Shown here in pieces: positions 52,401-61,026 of a stretch of DNA of 64,000 nucleotides; position 1 is the stretch's first letter; each line of letters opens with the position of its first letter. Below the pieces are notes generated by a model. The model made no database searches. It was given only the letters and a program-made list of their open reading frames with translations, and had not been told where the DNA came from. The DNA is taken from positions 62,001 to 126,000 of the forward strand of contig OW818657.1 in NCBI GenBank assembly GCA_942492905.1, read 5' to 3'. A program made the translations under genes and the position numbers. The stretch comes from CAIZWU01 sp942492905 (lineage in GTDB: Bacteria > Verrucomicrobiota > Verrucomicrobiia > Verrucomicrobiales > V1-33).

Positions 52401-54386
52401 GAATACGTCCTGAAATCCCCCACGGAGGTGGCGGCCCTGACTGATATAAAATCGGTCGCTTTGGCCCTGATCCGGTGCCGTGAACCCTATATCGGCAGCG
52501 GCAACATCCCGGACTGGCGGCCGGCTTTAAACAACCTCAGCCAGGCGGGAAAGGAAAAGGAAGCCGCAGCCGTGGCGGAGGCCTTGCTTTCGCAGCCTCT
52601 TGGTTCCATCGCCTGGCCCACAGATGCGGCGGAAGTGGCTCCGGCCTGGATGGGGTCTTCCAGTTTGCTGCCTATTGGGACGGGGAGCGAAGGCTGGCTC
52701 TGTCTTCAGCTAGCAGGAAAAACGGATCCGGCGGCTTTGGCGGACCGGATGCAGGCGGTGGCGGCGAGGCATCCGGGAGATGAGCATACGGCTTTTGCAG
52801 CGCTGTTGGCCAGAGGCTTGGTGAGGCCGCTGACACCGGAGGATTTGAACCCGCTGGCCGGCCTTTCCACCACCGGCCGCCACCGGGCTGTGGCATTCGC
52901 CAGTTGGCTCCTTCCTCCGGACCGGTTGCCGGCCACCATTGTCCTGGAGGCGTGGGAAACCCAAGCGGTCCAGGAATTTGATATCGTCTGGAACGGAGCT
53001 CGGAATTTCCTGCACGGAAACGACTATCTCGACCGTCTGGAGGCTGCCGGGGCCATGGAAGCGGCCCGCCGGTGCCTGCCCGCCCTGCTGAAAGCGGCGG
53101 GTAAAACCGGGGATCTTCCTGACGGTTATCCAGGGAAAATAGTTGACCGGCTGAGCCGGCTGGGCACTCCCGCCCAGGCGGAGGAATTGCGCGGCATTCT
53201 CGCCGCCCGCGTGCTGAAGCTACCGGAAAATCCTTATTCCTATGCGGAACTCGCCAAGCTGACATGGCACTTCATCGGGGAGGACAAATCCAACCTGCCG
53301 GAGGAGTTGGTCCGCCGCGTCACCAAGGAGCTTGACGCAGCAGCCGCAGGACCATTGTCAGGCGTCATGATGGAAAACCACCGGTTGCTGCGCCTCGCCA
53401 ACGCCGCCGCAGGGGATGTCCGGTGGCATCCCGCTTTGCGCAAACTTCTGTCCGCCATCCCGCCAGAGGAAAAGCTTAACATCCCCGGCTGGCAACGGCT
53501 GGCCATGTTGATGGAAACGTTGGACTCCGGGAGGCTCGTGCCCTCGCTCAATCTGATCCTGCACCAGAAGGAAAACCGTTCGATGATGCTGAAGTGGTCC
53601 TTTCAAGGCCTCCTGCCGTCCAAACCCCCAGCCAAAAAGCAACCCTATCAGACAAGGGAAATTGAAATGCTGCCATGGCCTTCCCTCGCGGCGGATTTGG
53701 CCGGGAAATTTGATGCCCTGTTCATGGTCGATGACGTGGCCGGGGCCGGCGAAAGGATTGTGGCGCGGCAGGATAACCTGATTTCTTCCGGTGAACTTAC
53801 CCTGGCCGGTCTGCCTGTGGCTGGCCGGCTTCGTGTGCAACTGGTGCTGCGGGAATCGCCTCATGCCATAACGATCAGCCTTCCGCTGGGATTCAACCTC
53901 TCCCCCCTGATGATGGACACGGGCCGCCTCCCCGCGTCCCCGCTGCGCCATCCCAAAGGCTGGTCTCTGCTCTGCGAGCCGGCCGCTTTGAACCATACTA
54001 CCCGATGGCAGCTTGAGCATTCCGCAAGGCCGGCCTCACCGGACATTCCGGACCCGCTGTCCGGCGTGGCTCTTCTAACGCTCGATGCCGACGGAAAAGT
54101 GTGCGGCGGCGCTTTTGTTTCCCAATTCCAAGGCTTTCGGGAACCGGAATTCGAAGGATTTCCCGGCTTCCTGCTCTACTTGGGCCAACTCACCCCCGGA
54201 TTCGATGCTCCGAACCCCGATCCCAACGCCCCCGCTTCCGTCGGCGTACCCAGGTTCCTCGCTTTAGCTGTCCAGGATCCTTCTGAAGGCGGCAACGATA
54301 ACCCTGCGGGGCTCCCGCCGTCTGCCCGGCTTTCCCGGATTACGGTGCGGAACTGGCCCGTCGAAGAGAAAGCCCCCGCTGATTAG
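49407..54386 (+). CDS. Giant secreted helical-repeat protein of unknown function
   Basis: Not recognised. The 1659-residue protein begins with a signal peptide (FRFAVCLLGTALAESGRGAG). The first part (about 40-300) is TPR-like, with helical hairpins such as EGKPEEALEKLQGLPGNHAR and LLALLGREGEAVAIL. The middle (about 300-1350) stays Ala/Leu/Trp-rich and helical, consistent with a long alpha-solenoid. The last 250 residues are more beta-like, with a CGGAFVSQFQGF segment. No catalytic motif is seen. The start is ambiguous: GTG at 49401, ATG at 49407 or 49410. It is very long for a lone gene and lies directly after a small secreted protein, suggesting a two-gene unit. Codon usage resembles that of the neighbours. 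Confidence 0.72.
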   Translation: MMQRFLIPFRFAVCLLGTALAESGRGAGLASGFRPDATPAEEALAAQPEPDGYFREMTGFWHGVPGLEALRARWEGFARQDAGFAVLAALISESEGKPEEALEKLQGLPGNHARWNEGRLLALLGREGEAVAILSALVTAAERSEMGAAALIALTELDCIRGNFAEALRRTTGAWEERNEEGFRLRILERHLSLLVEAGREKGFLEEQFKAAESTGDKTAARTAQRVMAVMADWFTEDSRLTAQRDALAQIYRTQPDNCGPFGSAGRRSIDCGVLMPQPPELIRLAGESRLPPERALALVHHYSAARLWPEEAEGASWLKEVMSARPFGLQRILSSYQNPLNPLPPLARRLAMLAEPGVAGTTLDLINRAWEGKAGPQDAETLVGIVAGAPEMRARPSAFPGSRGQSRFAGWPAVDEFPSDELVWNLQGQPWAEFYATSCRRELLRENHSEVLPGGGGLRVWSEWRPDWPIEGVEPLMGWAWRQLKVMGEATPERATAIAGRMMDPGDRVLFTALCGRTELLTRWCQEATFLKQVRTVSLMRAARIFQKIRQETALTPDEARASLHVAVEVAERMGMTLLDLIRTQPEFQPANSQELSEAIGKVAASLFTAESGAAGGMVLIYEDEARLEMNKAALPRTVPHPLFGLPVCPSVERFRMLAGMLKTHAEPDAWSIRDPVSMALNLLLGGDSAFGYQGRPAALLAELALFPTSNPIKHQLRRWTALLEKEGVTEVHRQRIYESQDPPSKMLLRKLLAQMADEEQAYPAWHLARVALEGDAARKAVKLDILRARSLLTAGVFLPVRRSQLPPPPPARAVLKVPAAAVAGHFLTLIRDPAGRRVLEPVGVLTDFANGSLPSVFHLALRTMSGPEFEETASLLMEAADPLAARMSVILANRYGAEAVERWMKKALTAFPDDPELLLASINHQEQSEADKMAVFVRALDHLTVLQQTTAFSESQPWCGIYGQSVPLKAPAAQAMARFADRTQPAMLPRDWMLAMEYVLKSPTEVAALTDIKSVALALIRCREPYIGSGNIPDWRPALNNLSQAGKEKEAAAVAEALLSQPLGSIAWPTDAAEVAPAWMGSSSLLPIGTGSEGWLCLQLAGKTDPAALADRMQAVAARHPGDEHTAFAALLARGLVRPLTPEDLNPLAGLSTTGRHRAVAFASWLLPPDRLPATIVLEAWETQAVQEFDIVWNGARNFLHGNDYLDRLEAAGAMEAARRCLPALLKAAGKTGDLPDGYPGKIVDRLSRLGTPAQAEELRGILAARVLKLPENPYSYAELAKLTWHFIGEDKSNLPEELVRRVTKELDAAAAGPLSGVMMENHRLLRLANAAAGDVRWHPALRKLLSAIPPEEKLNIPGWQRLAMLMETLDSGRLVPSLNLILHQKENRSMMLKWSFQGLLPSKPPAKKQPYQTREIEMLPWPSLAADLAGKFDALFMVDDVAGAGERIVARQDNLISSGELTLAGLPVAGRLRVQLVLRESPHAITISLPLGFNLSPLMMDTGRLPASPLRHPKGWSLLCEPAALNHTTRWQLEHSARPASPDIPDPLSGVALLTLDADGKVCGGAFVSQFQGFREPEFEGFPGFLLYLGQLTPGFDAPNPDPNAPASVGVPRFLALAVQDPSEGGNDNPAGLPPSARLSRITVRNWPVEEKAPAD

Positions 54387-54477
54387 ACAAAGCGGTGCCG
54401 GCGGGGCTCTCGTGTCACCATGAAAAAGACCGGCGCTTGGAGCGAGCACCGCATTCACCGCACAGCCGCAATGAAAA

Positions 54478-54493
54478 CCGCCCAGCCGGGCGG
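54478..54493 (+). terminator. Small hairpin between the giant gene and sucC
   Basis: Stem CCGCCC/GGGCGG with loop AGCC is followed by a moderately T-rich stretch. It lies about 90 bases after the giant gene stop and 45 before the sucC ATG. It is a weak terminator candidate, or possibly part of the sucC leader. Confidence 0.4.
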
Positions 54494-54538
54494 ACTTTCG
54501 CTTTCCTATTGCCTAAAACCTGCCCATTTGGCCACCGC

Positions 54539-55729
54539 ATGAACATTCACGAGTATCAAGCCAAGGAACTTTTCCAGAAATACAACGTCCCCACCCCCGG
54601 CGGTGCCGTCGCGGGCACGCCGGAGGAGGCCAAGGCGGCCGCCGAGGCGCTGGCGGGCAAAACCATTGTGGTGAAAGCCCAGATCCATGCCGGCGGACGC
54701 GGCAAAGGGGTCTTCAAAAACGGCTTCAAAGGCGGGGTGCATCTCTGTGATGCCCCGGACAAGGCTGCGGAACTCGCCAAATCGATGCTCGGACAAGTCC
54801 TCGTCACCCACCAGACCGGGGAAGAGGGCAAACTGGTCAACAAAGTCCTCATCGCCGAGGGCGTGGATATTAAGAAGGAATATTACCTCGCCATCCTGAT
54901 GGACCGCGAGACCAAGGCTCCCGTGATCATCGCCAGCACGGAAGGCGGCGTGGATATCGAGCACGTCGCCGAGCACCACCCGGAAAAAATCATCCACATG
55001 GGCGTGCACCCGCTGGCCGGCCTGCAGTCATATCAAATCCGCACCCTCGCCTCCCAGCTCGGCTTCAAAGGCGACCAGGCGAAACAATTCGGCGTGCTGC
55101 TCAATAACGTCTACAAACTCTTCCTCGGAGCCGACTGCTCCCAGGTCGAGATCAACCCGCTGGTCGAGACCCCGGACGGCCGCATCCTCGCTCTCGATGC
55201 CAAATTCAACTTCGATGACAATGCGCTCTACCGTCACCCGGAAATCGTCGCCATGCGCGACACCTCCGAAGAAGACCCCCGCGAAGTCGCCGCCAGCGAG
55301 TACAATCTGAACTACATCGGCCTTGATGGAAACATCGCCTGTCTCGTCAACGGCGCCGGTCTCGCCATGGCCACCATGGACATCATCCAGCACTTCGGCG
55401 GCAGTCCCGCGAACTTCCTCGACGTCGGGGGTGGCGCTTCCAAAGACCAGGTCATCGCCGCCTTCAAGATCATCCTCGGGGATGCCAACGTGAAAGGCAT
55501 CCTCGTCAACATCTTCGGCGGCATCATGGATTGCGACATCATCGCCCAGGGCATCGTCGCTGCCGCCAAGGAAGTTGGCCTGCAACTCCCCCTCGTTGTC
55601 CGCCTCGAAGGCAACAACGTCGCCGCCGGGCTCGCCACTTTGAATGCATCAGGCCTCAAGATCACCTCCGCCACCAGCATGGCGGAAGGCGCCCAGAAGA
55701 TCGTCGCCGAGGTGAAAGCCGCCGCCTGA
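54539..55729 (+). CDS. sucC: Succinyl-CoA synthetase (ADP-forming), beta subunit
   Basis: The 396-residue protein starts MNIHEYQAKELFQKY, the conserved SucC start, has an ATP-grasp domain (KAQIHAGGRGKGVFKNGF, EINPLVETPDG) and ends with the CoA-ligase half (VNIFGGIMDCDIIAQGIV). It makes succinate and ATP from succinyl-CoA in the TCA cycle. The open frame upstream to 54395 is not used. sucD follows after 40 bases. Confidence 0.96.
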   Translation: MNIHEYQAKELFQKYNVPTPGGAVAGTPEEAKAAAEALAGKTIVVKAQIHAGGRGKGVFKNGFKGGVHLCDAPDKAAELAKSMLGQVLVTHQTGEEGKLVNKVLIAEGVDIKKEYYLAILMDRETKAPVIIASTEGGVDIEHVAEHHPEKIIHMGVHPLAGLQSYQIRTLASQLGFKGDQAKQFGVLLNNVYKLFLGADCSQVEINPLVETPDGRILALDAKFNFDDNALYRHPEIVAMRDTSEEDPREVAASEYNLNYIGLDGNIACLVNGAGLAMATMDIIQHFGGSPANFLDVGGGASKDQVIAAFKIILGDANVKGILVNIFGGIMDCDIIAQGIVAAAKEVGLQLPLVVRLEGNNVAAGLATLNASGLKITSATSMAEGAQKIVAEVKAAA

Positions 55730-55769
55730 TCCAAAATCCATTATCCACTTTTAGACTCTCCCATTTCCC

Positions 55770-56675
55770 ATGGCCATTTTAGTTAACGAAAATACGAGGA
55801 TTCTGGTTCAAGGCATCACTGGTGCCTTCGGCGCAAAGCACGCTCAACTCTCACTCGATTATGGCACCAAATTGGTGGCTGGCGTGACGCCCGGTAAAGG
55901 TGGGCAGACGTTTGAGCATAACGGCCACAAGGTGCCTATTTTTGACACGGTGGAAGAAGCCGCCCGCCAGACCGGCGCGACGGTTTCCTGCATTTTCGTG
56001 CCACCGGCGTTTGCGGGCGATGCGATCCTGGAAGGCGTCGGTGCCGGATTGGACTTGGCGGTTTGTATCACGGAAGGCATTCCGGTGATGGACATGATGC
56101 GCGTCCGCGCCGCCATGGAAGGCAGCAAAACCCGCCTGATCGGGCCGAACTGCCCGGGAATCGTTACCCCCGGCACCGGCAAGGATTCCCACGGCGGCTG
56201 CCGCATCGGCATTGCCCCGGGCTACATCCACAAACGCGGCAGCATCGGCGTCGTCTCCCGCTCCGGCACCCTGACTTATGAAGCCGTCTGGCAACTCACC
56301 TCCCGCGGCCTCGGCCAGAGCACCTGCGTCGGCATCGGTGGCGATCCTATCAACGGCACCACCCACCTCGACGTCATCAAAATGTTCAACGAGGACCCGG
56401 AAACCGAAGGCATCATCATGATCGGTGAAATCGGCGGCACCAACGAAGAGCAGGCTGCCGAATGGGTGAAAGCCAACGTCAAGAAACCGATGGCCGGCTT
56501 CATCGCCGGAGCCACCGCCCCTCCCGGCCGCCGCATGGGCCACGCCGGAGCCATCGTCTCCGGCGGCAAAGGCACCGCCGCCGCCAAACAGGCCGCCATG
56601 GAAGACGCCGGCATCGAAATCGCCGTCACCCCCTCCGACATGGCCGACGCCCTGATCCGGGCGATGAAACGCTGA
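55770..56675 (+). CDS. sucD: Succinyl-CoA synthetase, alpha subunit
   Basis: The 301-residue protein has the CoA-binding Rossmann domain (ILVQGITGAFGAKHAQLSLDYG), the ligase segment LIGPNCPGIVTPG and the phospho-histidine loop GHAGAIVSGGKG. With SucC it forms the TCA-cycle enzyme. Operon order sucC-sucD is the usual one, and a terminator follows. Confidence 0.96.
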   Translation: MAILVNENTRILVQGITGAFGAKHAQLSLDYGTKLVAGVTPGKGGQTFEHNGHKVPIFDTVEEAARQTGATVSCIFVPPAFAGDAILEGVGAGLDLAVCITEGIPVMDMMRVRAAMEGSKTRLIGPNCPGIVTPGTGKDSHGGCRIGIAPGYIHKRGSIGVVSRSGTLTYEAVWQLTSRGLGQSTCVGIGGDPINGTTHLDVIKMFNEDPETEGIIMIGEIGGTNEEQAAEWVKANVKKPMAGFIAGATAPPGRRMGHAGAIVSGGKGTAAAKQAAMEDAGIEIAVTPSDMADALIRAMKR

Positions 56676-56710
56676 CCGCACACCTTGTTTCGGCTTTTCC
56701 TGTCAATTTA

Positions 56711-56746
56711 AACCCCGCCCGGCACACTGCTGGACGGGGTTTTTTG
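56711..56746 (+). terminator. Rho-independent terminator after sucD
   Basis: AACCCCG at 56711-56717 pairs with CGGGGTT at the 3' side (about 56735-56741), with an inner CC/GG pairing and a loop, followed by TTTTT. It could also serve the converging gene at 56793. Confidence 0.85.
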
Positions 56747-56792
56747 CAAACCGGGCAATTGTCTTCGTGCTGGGTAATCACAAGCTACCTCG

Positions 56793-58421
56793 CTACGGCG
56801 ATAGTCTGAATTCCGGCACATTCACCTCAAGGCTAAAGGGAACCACGATCGCCTCCACTGGTTCTTGGAGCGTCAGGGTGGCCGTCTTCAGCCAGCTTTC
56901 CCAGGCCACCAAACGTTCTGCCCGCTTCCTTTCACGGTCACCCCGGGACATGAGCTTGTATTCCTCTGCGTCAAAAAGCTCCCACTTCACCGTGATGGAG
57001 CTGCTCGACTCGCTATACAATGATCGGAACTGACCGTATTCGGAATGGGAGCGGACCGTAAATGAATAGGGCGCCGGCGGACTGAAAGTCACAGTCCAAT
57101 GAGGCTTGGCATAGTTGGGGTGAGCTTTTGGCCTCCATGATTCGCGTGCCCAGGCTCCATGAGGTGACCATTGGGTCTCTTCGACTGACCAATAGGTGTG
57201 TCCATGCTTTATAAATAGACGTTGTGGCTTGAGAGCGACGTGGAACATGGAACCGGACATCAACAGTTGTGACGTTTTCCCTGCTGGCAGACTCACTACC
57301 GGCCGCCTGCGCAGTCCGCGGAATATGCCTTCCAGTTTCAATGTCCCTTGGTATCGCGGCCCCCCGTTGTCGGACAACTGCATTTCGATCAGCCACTCCT
57401 GCCGGGCCGCTGCATCAGGGGGATGATTCCATCCCATCGTCAAATAAGGGCGCAACCGTGTCACGTCGTAGCTTTCACCGGTATGGGCGGTCGATTCGCT
57501 GATTCTTGTAATTTCCAGTGATTGAAAATGAACGGCTGGATCCGGCAAACCGAGGAGCTGTGCGGAATCGAATCTTATTGAGCGCACGCTATTCCCGGTA
57601 CGGTCGGACAAAGCCGGCAAAGGCCGGGTCGTCCTGATACCTGCGGAATGAACCGTTTCCGGCAGGCTCGGCCGCAGCTCTTTGGAGAATCGCCTCAAAA
57701 GAAAGCCTGATCCCGCTATCAAACCAGCCAGGAAAAACACCCACAGCTTGTGTTTTTGATTCCGTATGGTCCATGACGCGACCAGAACGACGATCAGAGA
57801 CAGCAGCGTCAGGAGTACCCCTTCAAAGCGGGGGTGAGTGAAGTGGTAAAACCCTCTCTTCAGGCGTCCCGAAAGAAGCAAAGGAATCAGCAACCATCCC
57901 GCCAAATAGGCTGACCAAAGGTAATAAACCAGAAGCCGTGGACGCGACCGGTGCAGCCACAGAACGACCATCACCGCAAGGAGACAAAGGACAGAAGTAA
58001 ATGTAAGGAGCACCGCCCGGGCCATATCCCGTCCCCATCCATCAGGAAAATCAATGTTGACCATGAGTGAAAAAGCCCCTGCGAGAACAGGCAGGATGAT
58101 TCCGCCAACGATGATGAAACAGGATGCCGCAATCCGCTTCCAAACCTTGAGCTTGGAGTGCCATGCCCAAGCCAAAACCACTGCGCTCAGAAACGTAAGC
58201 GCACCGAAAGTGATGCTGAACCCATCCCGCTTGAGTTGAAAATAGACCCAGGAATACAAGTTTTCCAGATCACGGCATTGTCCTGAAAACCACCACAGCC
58301 AGCTCCACCAACCAAGCATCATGGCAACGAACAGCACTTTGCCGCAAATCGCACGCCATGATCCCAACCGACCAGCTATTGCGCTTTCAACAGGGGGCTT
58401 TTTGTTTTGCGCTGTGGGCAT
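56793..58421 (-). CDS. Multi-pass membrane protein with large soluble C-terminal domain, unknown
   Basis: Not recognised. The 542-residue protein has about six hydrophobic segments in the first 240 residues (for example WWSWLWWFSG, ITFGALTFLSAVVLAWAW and LWVFFLAGLIAGSGFLL), followed by a soluble region of about 300 residues rich in beta strands, Arg and Trp. The soluble part contains WLIEMQLSDNGGPRYQGTLK and YSFTVRSHSEYGQF. Base composition looks less GC-rich than in the neighbouring genes, which might mean recent acquisition. It converges on sucCD with the terminator between them. No operon partner is visible. Confidence 0.7.
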   Translation of the reverse strand: MPTAQNKKPPVESAIAGRLGSWRAICGKVLFVAMMLGWWSWLWWFSGQCRDLENLYSWVYFQLKRDGFSITFGALTFLSAVVLAWAWHSKLKVWKRIAASCFIIVGGIILPVLAGAFSLMVNIDFPDGWGRDMARAVLLTFTSVLCLLAVMVVLWLHRSRPRLLVYYLWSAYLAGWLLIPLLLSGRLKRGFYHFTHPRFEGVLLTLLSLIVVLVASWTIRNQKHKLWVFFLAGLIAGSGFLLRRFSKELRPSLPETVHSAGIRTTRPLPALSDRTGNSVRSIRFDSAQLLGLPDPAVHFQSLEITRISESTAHTGESYDVTRLRPYLTMGWNHPPDAAARQEWLIEMQLSDNGGPRYQGTLKLEGIFRGLRRRPVVSLPAGKTSQLLMSGSMFHVALKPQRLFIKHGHTYWSVEETQWSPHGAWARESWRPKAHPNYAKPHWTVTFSPPAPYSFTVRSHSEYGQFRSLYSESSSSITVKWELFDAEEYKLMSRGDRERKRAERLVAWESWLKTATLTLQEPVEAIVVPFSLEVNVPEFRLSP

Positions 58422-58549
58422 GGATTATTTTAGCCTCGGATCGGATCAACCCATGCCGCCAGCGTAAAATCCAGCTCCGCCTTGGTGGAAACTAGGCCGG
58501 AGTCCGACCGGCAGAAGTTGCGGTTGGAAATGGCGCTTCCCCAGCGCAC

Positions 58550-59398
58550 ATGGGAAAAATGTCACGTATTTTTCTTTTCCTGTCTGCTTTGGCCCTGACT
58601 GCTGCCAACAATCCTCCGCCAAGCATGGCTCAGGAAATACCCGCCGTCCCCGGCGCTATTCCGGAAGCCAAGTCATCCGCCACTCCGGAATGGATCCCCC
58701 TCTTCAATGGCACCAACCTCGACGGCTGGACGATCAAGATCGCCAAGCGGCCACTCGGGGAGAACTATGCGGACACCTTCCGCGTGGAGGATGGGATTCT
58801 GAAAGTCAGTTATGACAAGTATCCGAAGTTCGATGCCCAATACGGGCACCTCTTCACCAACCTCGCCTACTCACACTATATCCTGCGGCTGGAATACCGG
58901 TTCACCGGCGTTAAAGTGCCGGATGCCCCTGGCTACACCAACCTGAACAGCGGCGTGATGATCCACGCCCAGCCGCCGCAGAGCATGCGCTTCGACCAGG
59001 GGTTTCCCAGCAGCCTGGAGATGCAGTTTCTGGCCGATGAAGGCAAAGGCGCACGCTCCACCGGCAATCTTTGCACGCCGGGCACGAATGTGGAATACCT
59101 TGGAAAGTTCACCCGCCAGCACATCCTGACTTCCAGCGCCCCGACTTTTCCGGCGGAGGAATGGGTCCGTGCCGAGGTGGAAGTGCGCGGCAATGAAGAG
59201 ATCATCCATCGCGTGAATGGCGTGGAAGTTCTCCGCTATCAACGCCCGCAGCTCGATCCCAAAAACGACAACGCCCCGGCCACCGATCTCCTCCAGGCCG
59301 GCCAGCCCCTGATGCTCAGCTATGGTCACATCGCGCTCCAGGCTGAAGGCCAGCCGGTGTGGTTCCGGAAGATCGAGCTGAAGCCTTTGGAAAAGTAG
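58550..59398 (+). CDS. DUF1080 / 3-keto-disaccharide hydrolase family secreted protein
   Basis: The 282-residue protein has a signal peptide (ending near SMAQE) and the DUF1080 concanavalin-like fold: WIPLFNGTNLDGWTIK, the core YILRLEYRFTG and NSGVMIHAQ. Family members are thought to act on 3-keto-glycosides or other glycans. The TAG stop lies inside the left terminus of the second MITE-like element. Starts at 58550 and 58559 are both plausible. It converges on the DUF1501 gene and may work with the neighbouring cytochrome-type proteins on extracellular polymers. Confidence 0.85.
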   Translation: MGKMSRIFLFLSALALTAANNPPPSMAQEIPAVPGAIPEAKSSATPEWIPLFNGTNLDGWTIKIAKRPLGENYADTFRVEDGILKVSYDKYPKFDAQYGHLFTNLAYSHYILRLEYRFTGVKVPDAPGYTNLNSGVMIHAQPPQSMRFDQGFPSSLEMQFLADEGKGARSTGNLCTPGTNVEYLGKFTRQHILTSSAPTFPAEEWVRAEVEVRGNEEIIHRVNGVEVLRYQRPQLDPKNDNAPATDLLQAGQPLMLSYGHIALQAEGQPVWFRKIELKPLEK

Positions 59399-59605
59399 CC
59401 ATCACCGCTCCGCGTGATGAGCAACTGCACTCCACCGTGCGTGGAATTCGGAACGTCCAGACCACATTCCAACACGCACCTATTTGCGGATCCAAGACAC
59501 CACCTAAAATTGGCAGGGCTGCTTCGGGGCTGGCGTTTTGAATTCCGGAATGCCTTCTGCCAAGTGATGCGCAACGCTCATCACGCGGAGCGATGATGGC
59601 TACTT
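59392..59605. mobile_element. MITE-like element, copy 2
   Basis: Termini of about 33 bases match copy 1 (AAAGTAGCCATCACCGCT at the left; its mirror at about 59573-59605 with few changes) around a core of about 148 bases that shares no obvious sequence with the copy 1 core. There is no coding capacity. The left terminus supplies the TAG stop of the DUF1080 gene (59396-59398). The right end lies ten bases from the stop codon of the DUF1501 gene. Confidence 0.82.
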
Positions 59606-59615
59606 TCTTTGGATA

Positions 59616-61013
59616 CTATGCCACCACTTCCATGATCGGATTCCCGCTCGAGATCATGATGGGCCGGCCCTGGGCGTCCATCACTTCGCTGCGGGGGTCG
59701 ATGCCCATCAGGTAGTAAATCGTAGCCGCCACGTCGTCGGGGGTGACGGGGTTGGTGGCGGGGTGGCTGCCGGTTTCGTCGCTGGAGCCGTGGACAAAAC
59801 CGCGCTTGGTGCCCCCGCCGGCGAGGAGGACGGTATAACAATGCGGCCAGTGGTCGCGGCTGATGTTGGCGTTGATCTTCGGGGTGCGGCCGAACTCGCC
59901 CATCCAGACCACAAGCGTTTCGTCCAACATCCCGCGCTGTTCCAAATCCAACAGCAACGTCGGCAGCGTCTGCTCGGTGATCGGCAGGTGATATTGCTCG
60001 ATGATCGGATACATCCGCGTGTTGTTGAACCCGTGGGTGTCCCAGCCGCCGCCGTCGGTCTTCTGGCCGCCGATGCTGTCGCTGAAATAACAAGTGGTGA
60101 ACTTGACGCCGCTTTCCGCGAGGCGTCTCGCGAGGAGGCAGCCCTGACCGTAGGTGGTGCGGCCGTAGGCTTCGCGCATCTTGTCAGGCTCGGCGGCCAG
60201 ATTGAAGGCCTCGCGGATGCGGGTGCTGTTCAACATGCCGAGGGCCTTGGCGTAATATTCGTCGAGGCCCTTGGCTTCGGCGCTGAAATCCATCAGCTTG
60301 GCCTGCTGGTCGATGAATTGCTGCAGGCCGCGCCGGTGCCGCAGCCGGTCGATGCTGAGGCCGGTGGGCAGACTGAACTGCGGCAGGCTGAAGCCGGCAT
60401 CATTGGGATCGGAGGGGACGTAGAGCGGGTCATGTTTTTTGCCGAGGAAGCTGGCAAACTGGCCCGGGGTGGGCGTGCCGTCGGAAATGATATGCGGATA
60501 GGACACGTAGGTCGGCATCGCGGGATCGGGCCGCTCGATCAGTTTGTCCGCGATGGAGCCGTAGCCGGGGAAAAGTTCGATGGATTCGCGCAGCCGCTGG
60601 TCGTCACTGGGCGGGGCCTTGCCAGTGAGGGCGTAGTAGCCGGCGGAATTGTGATTCGTCATCTTGTGATGGACGCTCTTGATCAGCGTCACCTTGTCCA
60701 TCACGGCAGCGGTTTTCGGGAGGCGGTCGTTCACCTCAATGTCCGGGCAGGACGAGCGCATGGGTTTGTGCGGGCCGCGGAATTTCTCGTCCGCCTCCGG
60801 CTTCATGTCGAAGGTTTCCAGATGACTGGGCCCACCCCATTGAAACAGGAAAATCACGCTCTTGGCCCGCACCGGCGGTTTCGGTCCGGTGTATTGACTG
60901 CTGGCCTGGAGGAGCTTCGGCAGGGTGATGCCCAGCATTCCCAACGACCCGGCGCGCAGCATGGAGCGGCGCGACAGCAGGCCGGAGGGGTGGAAGGAGG
61001 AGCAGGCGGACAT
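59616..61013 (-). CDS. DUF1501 (PVC secreted sulfatase-like) protein with Tat signal
   Basis: The 465-residue protein has a Tat signal (SRRSMLRAG, hydrophobic core LGMLGITLPKLL) and the DUF1501 features: IFLFQWGGPSHLETFDMKPE, GYYALTGKAPP, GGWDTHGFN and LVVWMGEFGRTPKINAN. It is related to alkaline phosphatase/sulfatase-type folds; its substrate is not known. It lies 13 bases downstream of the DUF1549/1553 gene and almost certainly shares its operon, a pair conserved in Verrucomicrobiota and Planctomycetota. Confidence 0.9.
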   Translation of the reverse strand: MSACSSFHPSGLLSRRSMLRAGSLGMLGITLPKLLQASSQYTGPKPPVRAKSVIFLFQWGGPSHLETFDMKPEADEKFRGPHKPMRSSCPDIEVNDRLPKTAAVMDKVTLIKSVHHKMTNHNSAGYYALTGKAPPSDDQRLRESIELFPGYGSIADKLIERPDPAMPTYVSYPHIISDGTPTPGQFASFLGKKHDPLYVPSDPNDAGFSLPQFSLPTGLSIDRLRHRRGLQQFIDQQAKLMDFSAEAKGLDEYYAKALGMLNSTRIREAFNLAAEPDKMREAYGRTTYGQGCLLARRLAESGVKFTTCYFSDSIGGQKTDGGGWDTHGFNNTRMYPIIEQYHLPITEQTLPTLLLDLEQRGMLDETLVVWMGEFGRTPKINANISRDHWPHCYTVLLAGGGTKRGFVHGSSDETGSHPATNPVTPDDVAATIYYLMGIDPRSEVMDAQGRPIMISSGNPIMEVVA

Positions 61014-61026
61014 GGGAAAACGGTGG

